DNA of 64,000 nucleotides, taken from the NCBI GenBank assembly GCA_029204225.1, contig CM055094.1, positions 14,324,928 through 14,388,927 of the forward strand. The letters are read 5' to 3'. The notes under the pieces are model-generated. The model saw only the letters and a program-made list of their open reading frames with translations, had not been told where the DNA came from and searched no databases. The stretch comes from Diphasiastrum complanatum (lineage: Eukaryota; Streptophyta; Lycopodiopsida; Lycopodiales; Lycopodiaceae). Of this stretch, positions 57,732 to 64,000 are shown one piece after another. Within the stretch, counting starts at the first letter, position 1; every line of letters begins with the position of its first letter. The position numbers were made by a program, and so were the translations under genes.

Positions 57732-59733
57732 TTATTGCGGTATGAAACAACATGGTGAGTTGAGCTTGCAGGAGGTCAGAAAATACTTCAAGTCCCTGTA
57801 GGGATTGCTCCTTTTCAGGGATATGAGCTGAGAACAGACTGTCTGTATGTTCTTCCTCTCACAAAAACTCATCTCGAAACTCATTGTATTGCCGTTGTTC
57901 CACCTTCGGGTCTGGGTAATCTTTTGGTATGTGGAAGTCGTCAAGTGGCTTCCCTGGGGGTCAACTGATTTGACATTATTTTGCTGTTGTTCTTGTTGTT
58001 GACGTTGTGCTCTAGTGATAACTCTAACAGGTTCGGATGAGATATGACGTGCCGGAAGAATCTTGTTAGGTTGTTTCGAACAATCCTTGAAACTGTGTTT
58101 ACGGACACAGTCGGGACATTCCGCATGGTATTGGTTTTTAATTTTACAGTCAGCCATGAAATGTCCCGTTTCGCCACAAATAAAGCAGCGGTTGCTCATT
58201 GGGCCTGTGGCAGTAACATAACCATCTTGGATGGCTAGTTGTGCTGGATTTTCTAGTGGTGTTGAATACTCATCTCGTTTGCACGAGCATGAGTTGTCGG
58301 TTTGATAATGTTGAGAACTAGTAGGATGGAAGTGTTGTATCTTGATGATAGGACTGATCGTAGGAGTTTTCAACAACATGTGTTTGTGTAGACTCTCAAG
58401 GATTTCTATGTTTTGGTGGTCCTAGATCTGGTTGTCCTCTTGGAGGTGGTCCTAAGAATGCCAGCTGTGGTTGAGGTTCATGTCTAGGTTGTCTGGGCCA
58501 CTCTTGTATATGGACTTGGTTGTTTCGTGGTTGGTAGTACATGTGTTGGTTTTGTGAAACAAACGGTTGTCGAGGAGGTTGAGTATGTCCTCCTGACTGG
58601 TTGTGAGGCTGGTTCCTCGGTTTATAATAACAATAAAGAGAGGTATGTTCCATAAAGTCGCAGATGTCACATTTGATCAAGGAAGTATTTGGGACCGGTT
58701 GGTATGAAGTGCACTCATTGCTTGTGTGTGCACCTCGACAGTGAGGGAACCACGTGTTCTCTCGTCTATGGTGGATTTGTCCAGTGGGTAACTGACCCGA
58801 CATCGAACTCTGGATAGACTTAAGAGTGTTTTGAAACTCTTTCGTGAGTTTCTCCATCTGTTGTTGGTGTTGCTGGTTAAGCAACTCCATCTGTGTTTTC
58901 CACAACTGTTCTCGAGTTTCGTCGTTTGGTCGAGCTTCTTGGATAGCACGATGTGCTCTCCGTTCACGTGGTTCATCGACATCAGAGCCCTCGTCTTCCT
59001 CTCGAATGGCGTCATACATGGCTTGTTTCAATGATGTATATTCATCATTGGAACGAAGTTCACGTCTTATCCATTGTGGGAGTCCAACGAGGAACCAAAT
59101 TATGAGCATAGACTCAGTGGGTTGTTCTTGTACCAGACTTTTTGATCTTTTAAATTGTTCAATATAGTCACGTACTTTCTCGTCTTTTGTCATTTTGATG
59201 TTACTTAGCTTGACAAAAGGACTTTCTATCAAGCGAAATGGCTTGAAGCGTTTGATAAAGGCCTCCTTTAGGAGTGACCAGTCACGTTTATCTTCACGAT
59301 CAAGGTTAAAAAACCACTCTAGTGCTCGATCGATCATGGTCATCGAAAAGAGCTGTGCCATGGCTTCCGGTGATGTCTTGCCATAGACGTCACATGCATT
59401 CTCAAAGACTTGAAAAAATCTTTGAGGATTAGTGTAACCATCGTACTTAGGTAAATCTAGCTTTGGGGTACGTTTTTCAATACGTCGAACATTATTCGCA
59501 AAAGCTCCCTTTAAGTGGGCTCATGCATGTGAAGATTCGGCAGCATGAAAATGTGGTCGTTCATATGGAGCTTCATAACGCATGGGTTCCCATATGTCGA
59601 ATGGGTTGATGGATGGCTCTTGGACTTGGGATTTCATCTCAGAATTCTTGTTAAATCGAGCTTGTTCGGTGGATGGGGAGACCATCTCTGGTGGATAGTC
59701 CTCCATAGAATTCAGATCGTAAGGGCGATTCAT
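57732..59733 (-). pseudogene. Gypsy gag with zinc knuckle (14.9 kb element)
   Basis: Starts at 59733 with MNRPYDLNSMEDYPPEMVSP. After an in-frame TGA at about 59520 it continues through PKLDLPKYDGYTNPQRFFQV (59475-59415) and MAQLFSMTMIDRALEWFFNL, DWSLLKEAFIKRFKPFRLIE and KVRDYIEQFKRS, the gypsy capsid pattern. A Gln-rich stretch (NQQHQQQMEKL) precedes the second part, 58379-57732. That part carries one CCHC zinc knuckle, CFICGETGHFMADC, and a second Cys-rich motif CPDCVRKHSFKDC. Confidence 0.93.
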
Positions 59734-60690
59734 AACAAATTGTAGAGTATTGTATGATTGTGTAAATAGGCTCCTGGATGCTTGTTATGGCGGCTACGGT
59801 TGTTGGAATGCGGTTGCTATGGGTCCACGGTGGCTACGAGTGCAATGCGACCAGTGGCGGTTGATACGGCTGAATGTGGTGGCAGAGGACTAATGCGGTG
59901 GTAGCGGTCTAATGCGCTTTGTATGGTGGGGACGTGTCATGTGTAAGGCATAGTGCATGCAAATGGGAATAGATGCAGGCAGATGTAATCGGTGGCGAGG
60001 ATGTCGAGTGGAGATGGATGCGATTAAATGCAGTGTCGTGGAGTTTTATTTTTTTATGGGTTTAGGATGGACATATGAGAAAAATGATTGAGGATAATCA
60101 GAATGCGGTGGAACAGTCGAATTCGTAGGTGGTCGTTATATTATGATCTTATGATTTCCATGGTTCGAGGAGTGACAAGAGTGAATGATAGTGAATTGCG
60201 TGTGGTTGCGATGGTGGACGGATCCTACCGTTCGGGATGGAGGACAACGGTTTGCGGTGGATGATGTACTTACGGGTTATGGTGGATTGCGAGTCCGTAC
60301 AGATTGCGATGGATTGTGGTCCTCATGGTTAACGACGGTTTGCGGTCATATAGTTTACGATGTGTTGCGGTCCTCACGGTTAGATACGGCACGTGGAATT
60401 TCTGGGATCTGGTTTATACTGTTGGAAGAGTGTAGGTGTGCGATGGCGGTGCTTACGATAGGTGTTGTGCTATTGTTGATGATGGCTGTGGCTCAAGGCG
60501 ATCACTATGGTGTATGGTAGGTGTGTGCGATGGCTACGGTGCAAGGTGTGAAGCAATGGGATTTTGCTGAATGTATTCTCGATGGTTCAATGCAGTTGTC
60601 ACGGTGCAGAGCGGTCACTACGGGGCAATGTGGTTGTTATGGCTGGAAGGTGGTTGCAATAATTGTAGTGTATTTTATGATGGTCTCAAT
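59734..60690 (-). other. Leader of the gypsy element, gag-proximal part
   Basis: Non-coding and G-rich on the plus strand, with many short TGCGGT/GGTGGC words. No regular tandem unit could be defined. Confidence 0.5.
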
Positions 60691-60694
60691 GGTT

Positions 60695-61320
60695 CAAGGG
60701 TCGGTTGAGATCTGAGAGCATCCGTCGGTCGAGAACTAACGCGAGGGTGTCGGTTGAGATCTGACGCGAGGTCGTCGGTCGAGTTTTGACGCGAGGTCGT
60801 TGGTTGATGTTAGGAAAGAAGCTGTCGGTCGAGATCTGACACAAGGTCATCGGTCGAGATCTGACGCGAGAGCGTCGGTCGAGATTGGGACAGAAACTGT
60901 CGGTCGAGATCTGACACGAGGTCGTCGGTTGAGATCTGACGCGAGAGCGTCGGTCGAGATTGGGACAAAAATTGTTGGTCGAGACACGAGGTCGTCGGTC
61001 GAGATCTGATGCGAGAGCGTCAGTCGAGATGAAAGAAATGCGTCGAGCAAATGCGTCGGTTGAGACGTGAGAAAATGCATCATTTGAGATTTCAAGCAAA
61101 TGCGTTGGTTGAGATTTAAAGCAAATGCGTCGGTTGAGATTTAAAGCAAATGCGTCGGTTGAGATTTAAAGTAAATGCATCGGTTAAGATTTAACTCAAG
61201 ACATGGCAGGATTGTTTTGTAGTGGCTCGGTCGAGAGTTAATGTGTAGCGGTCCAATCCAGGCGAGAGTCGTGGCTCGGCTTGGGAAGGAGCATGAAGCG
61301 TCGGTTGAGATTGAGCTTTG
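60695..61320. repeat. Minisatellite block 2 of the gypsy element (GGTYGAGATCTGA unit)
   Basis: About twenty units near 25 bp, e.g. GTCGGTCGAGATCTGACGCG. They decay toward 61020-61200 into GCGTCGGTTGAGATTTAAAG with a slightly longer AAGCAAAT spacer. Same core as block 1 at 52.1-53.1 kb, in the same orientation. Confidence 0.9.
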
Positions 61321-61430
61321 CGCTAGTCAAGATGAAAGTGGTGTGGTCTGTAATGAAGGTGTAGAAGTCCTGAGAGCGATGGTTGTGCTACACAGATCGG
61401 AATGGTTTGGGGCTGTTTAATGTCTGTGTA

Positions 61431-61448
61431 GCTGCGGAATGGCGCCAA
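61431..61448 (-). other. Primer-binding site
   Basis: Minus strand TTTGGCGCCATTCCGCAGC follows the LTR end. The TGGCGCC start is the form typical of many Athila/Tat elements, usually assigned to tRNA-Asp. The remainder matches that site poorly. Confidence 0.7.
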
Positions 61449-62541
61449 ATGTTCATAGGTTCCACTCTATCTATGAACACGGTTCTTTGGGTTTCTTTAC
61501 TTCTTCTTTATCGTTCTTTATGGTTCTTCTGGTTCTTATGGTTCTTCTTGTTAGAACGATTATCACACGGACATGTTACTCGGATTTCAACACGTATTTC
61601 CCAGCCTATCAATGGGAGACACGGTTCCGATACTCAGGTACATGCATAAGCCATCCATGTAACCAGTCTTAGCTCAAAAAGATCAACGTTTTGGAATAGG
61701 GAGTATTCCTACCACTATCTTTAAATCAGAAAACAATCAAGAACAAGATTAACTACTCAAACAAGAAACAAGAAACAAACAGCATAGCAACAGTCCAAGA
61801 ATCAAGAAACACTCATGTCTTGATGCTTAGATTGCTCAAGAACAATCAAGAACTGGAATGTAAGAAAGTATGCAAGATCTACACCACAAACCAGCCTATT
61901 TAGTTTACTTGCTTGTTGATTCCTACCTTATTCCACAAACAATAAATGAATCCTAATCCACAACTAAGCAAGAAACAAGAAAACAAGATCCTAGGTAATC
62001 CACAATATAAGGAAATCAAGCATGCTCATAGAAACTTCACTCAAGAACATTGCCATGAACAAGGAGCTTAGCAATTATCAAAAACTCGTTGAGTATCCTC
62101 TTTATTTGCTCAAGAGAACTTGACAATACATTCAAAGCTCCCTCACAAGAGAGGGGAGCCCTTAAATAAGCAAGAAGGCTGCTCATGTGGAGCCCAAGTG
62201 GCAATTCCACCAAATTAGAAATTACATGTGGAATTTGCCCTTCCACTAAAAGTCACCATCAAAAGGTGGCTCACTCTAACTAATTTAAGGGGAGTCTACA
62301 TTTATTTACAAGGCCTAGGAAATATGACTAGCTCCTACATGGTCGTTCCTTCTCTGGGATACACCATGTAGGCTCACCTAGATATTTCACTGTCATCCTA
62401 GCTAGTAATTTCTCGGCTCTCATGCTCGGCTCTTAGCTTCTTCTGCTCTCCTCCTTCTGAGACCTCCTCGGTCATGGGTGAGAGGTATTTTGTGTCTTTG
62501 GCTTGGCTCAGCATCTGGGGATTCTCTGGAATCTGCTAACA
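61449..62541 (-). mobile_element. 5' LTR of the 14.9 kb gypsy element
   Basis: Minus strand TGTTAGCAGATTCC...CCTATGAACA. A TATA-like CTTATTTAAGG near 62161-62171 on the minus strand may be the promoter. Confidence 0.96.
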
Positions 62542-62546
62542 GAAAC
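62542..62546. other. Target-site duplication (right), GAAAC
   Basis: Identical to 47657-47661. Confidence 0.9.
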
Positions 62547-62690
62547 CTAACACTAAGTTTTTAAGTCAAAGTTCATATGCCACCTCTCATTCAGTAATAG
62601 CCTCGAATTTTCCAACTTCGATTCCAAGCCACCTTAGCTTTCCCAAATGCTCCTACTTAGTCCGCCTTTCATGGCTAACGGATGGAAAAT
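62547..62690. repeat. Tandem array, continuation after the gypsy insertion
   Basis: AAGTTCATATGCCACCTCTC, ATTCAGTAATAGCCTC, TTTTCCAACTT and AAGCCACCTTAGCTTTCCCA match 47120-47270 in the left copy. This shows the array was continuous before insertion. Confidence 0.85.
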
Positions 62691-64000
62691 TTGTAAGCTC
62701 GTGATTTGCATTGTGGCTTTTACTTTAACCTCAACACTAGTGTTTTACAACACAGTGAAGAGTTGTAGTTTTATGCTTTTTGGTGTTTTGTGTTTATTGA
62801 ATGTTATTACAACCAATGCTATGAATTGTGAAGCCACAGGCAAAACTTCTGGAGGATGAGTTTCTTGGACCTTCAACTTAGATTGCAAGCCAAATCCAAC
62901 TAATTTGAGACAATATTCATGTTTTGAGACTTTTTACCACCTAAAGCTGACAAATCAGAGATAAAAGAAATTGGTTTTAGCTAGTTGTGCCCACTTTTTT
63001 AAGAAAATACTCCTTTGTTCATAAAGCCAACCTCTTTATGTGAGATAAAATTCTTGAAACATGTTTGAAGGCTCGCTCTTCAGCCTTCTGTTAGCCCCCA
63101 AAAGCAGACCACAAAAAAGAAATATAGATTATGGGGGCATACTATTCCCTCGCCTACTCCTTTTCCGACTAAACTCACTCTATTTGCATTGCTGCAAATG
63201 ATGGCATGAAAATTGTGCCCAAGAGAGTGAGTACTGCTTTCTTCTTGTCCCTTTCTTAGCTCCAAAGCCAAGAGAGTAAGGGCCCCTTCACATGAGCTTC
63301 ACCCGACCCCATTCATGACATCAAGAATGGGTTCTCAGGTGCTCCTTTACCTTCTATTGTGCTCCTGAGCAACCTACGGCCTCGTGACCCGTCGATCTTC
63401 CCAGCTCCCTCATCTCTCAAGCTCCCTCAACTTCCCCTAGTCGACATGCCATCAATGCCTTGCCATATAAGGGCAATCAATTTCCTTGACTGCAACAAAT
63501 AACCACCTAATTGCAACAATTAAAAAAAAATTAGAGCATGTACTCATCTTCCATTTCCAAAGTGTAACATGATTACGATGAACATGCAAATGACATGCAA
63601 AGAGGAATCCTCACCGAGGTTGGAAAGAAAGAGCAAAGGCCCGTTGTCCCATTGTCAATCACGAGACAAGTTGTGCATGTGAAGAGGCCCTAATCCACGA
63701 AAAAATAGCGTCTTTTATAAACAGCCCAACTATATCCATTCCATTGTCTATGAATAATTTCTTTTTACCTAATGTGCAATTTAATCGCTCCATCACCCCC
63801 AAAGTTGGCTCATTTTTGGGCTTCGTAATTCCAGGTGCTCAGGTTTTGTGTGGCTGGAGGCACCTCCAGAAGTAGAATATTAAATCACACAAGTTTACTC
63901 TAATAATATATGGAATAGCCAGTTGGCTTACTAAGACAGTATGCCAGAATGAACACCCTTGACAATTGGCTTACTGATACATTTTTTTAGAATGACCACT
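62691..64000. other. Unassigned right end
   Basis: A plus-strand frame at 62647-62859 with hydrophobic stretches and short minus-strand frames are seen. None is recognisable. No element boundary identified. Confidence 0.4.

Larger units (their letters stand above)
47662..62541 (-). mobile_element. Full-length Ty3/gypsy element, Athila/Tat type (14.9 kb)
   Basis: Flanked by the 5 bp duplication GAAAC and by LTRs 61449-62541 (5') and 47662-48761 (3'). These are 1093 and 1100 bp and closely similar. On the minus strand the order is LTR, primer site, long leader with minisatellite, gag, protease, RT, RNase H, integrase, minisatellite block, accessory coding region, polypurine tract, LTR. There is no chromodomain. 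The TGGCGCC primer site, TAGGGGTGGATAA tract and gypsy gene order fit the Athila/Tat (OTA) branch. High LTR similarity suggests a fairly recent insertion, yet coding parts have stops and catalytic changes. It was therefore probably copied in trans by an intact relative, or it decayed later. Confidence 0.96.

Noticed and set aside
60686-61099. Repetitive 'STDAF..' protein-like frame
   Set aside because: It is a translation of the 25-bp minisatellite, open only because the unit lacks stops in that frame.

Overview
This window is nuclear DNA from a large-genome seed plant. Two spliced plant genes are visible, and nearly everything else is LTR-retrotransposon or LINE debris, minisatellites and microsatellites. 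Nothing looks bacterial, viral or organellar. The long transposon-filled introns would suit a gymnosperm or a repeat-rich angiosperm. The sequence alone does not decide which.

Region by region: 1-1490 is a decayed Ty3/gypsy pol (minus), followed by a (CT)n tract, a hairpin-rich repeat and a fragment of LINE ORF1. 4074-17921 (minus) is a complete seven-exon gene for the ESCRT-III protein VPS60/CHMP5 (233 aa). Its introns 1 (5.7 kb) and 5 (6.3 kb) hold gypsy, copia and LINE fragments. They also hold two inverted copies of a ~165 bp repeat flanking exons 2-5. 18.7-21.5 kb holds minisatellites, a gypsy protease fragment (minus) and a second gypsy element (plus: LTR, primer site, truncated RT). 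21.7-23.1 kb holds unidentified decayed reading frames. 23.9-25.2 kb is a copia protease/integrase fragment. 26.3-28.7 kb has a copia LTR with primer site and a separate RNase H fragment. 29.2-34.4 kb is a nearly complete but inactivated copia element (minus), which sits inside the 3' LTR of an older, internally deleted copia element (34.4-36.9 kb).

37-42.3 kb carries an EARLY FLOWERING 4-like gene (plus; circadian clock family) with two predicted coding exons and a possible multi-exon 5' leader. 42.3-46.8 kb has nothing identifiable beyond small duplications. A tandem array with a ~560 bp unit starts near 46.8 kb. It is split by a complete 14.9 kb Ty3/gypsy element (47662-62541, minus, Athila/Tat type). 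That element has ~1.1 kb LTRs, a perfect GAAAC target duplication, a primer site and polypurine tract, gag and pol with inactivating changes, a ~3 kb accessory coding region after integrase, and two blocks of a ~25 bp minisatellite. The array resumes at 62547. The last 1.3 kb is unassigned.

The two host genes act in unrelated processes (endosomal sorting; clock and flowering). The rest is a layered record of insertion, nesting, internal deletion and fragment capture. I found no evidence for a new multi-gene system. The best leads are the unidentified accessory ORF of the 14.9 kb element, its internal minisatellites, the copia fragment captured inside it, and the inverted intronic repeats around VPS60 exons 2-5.
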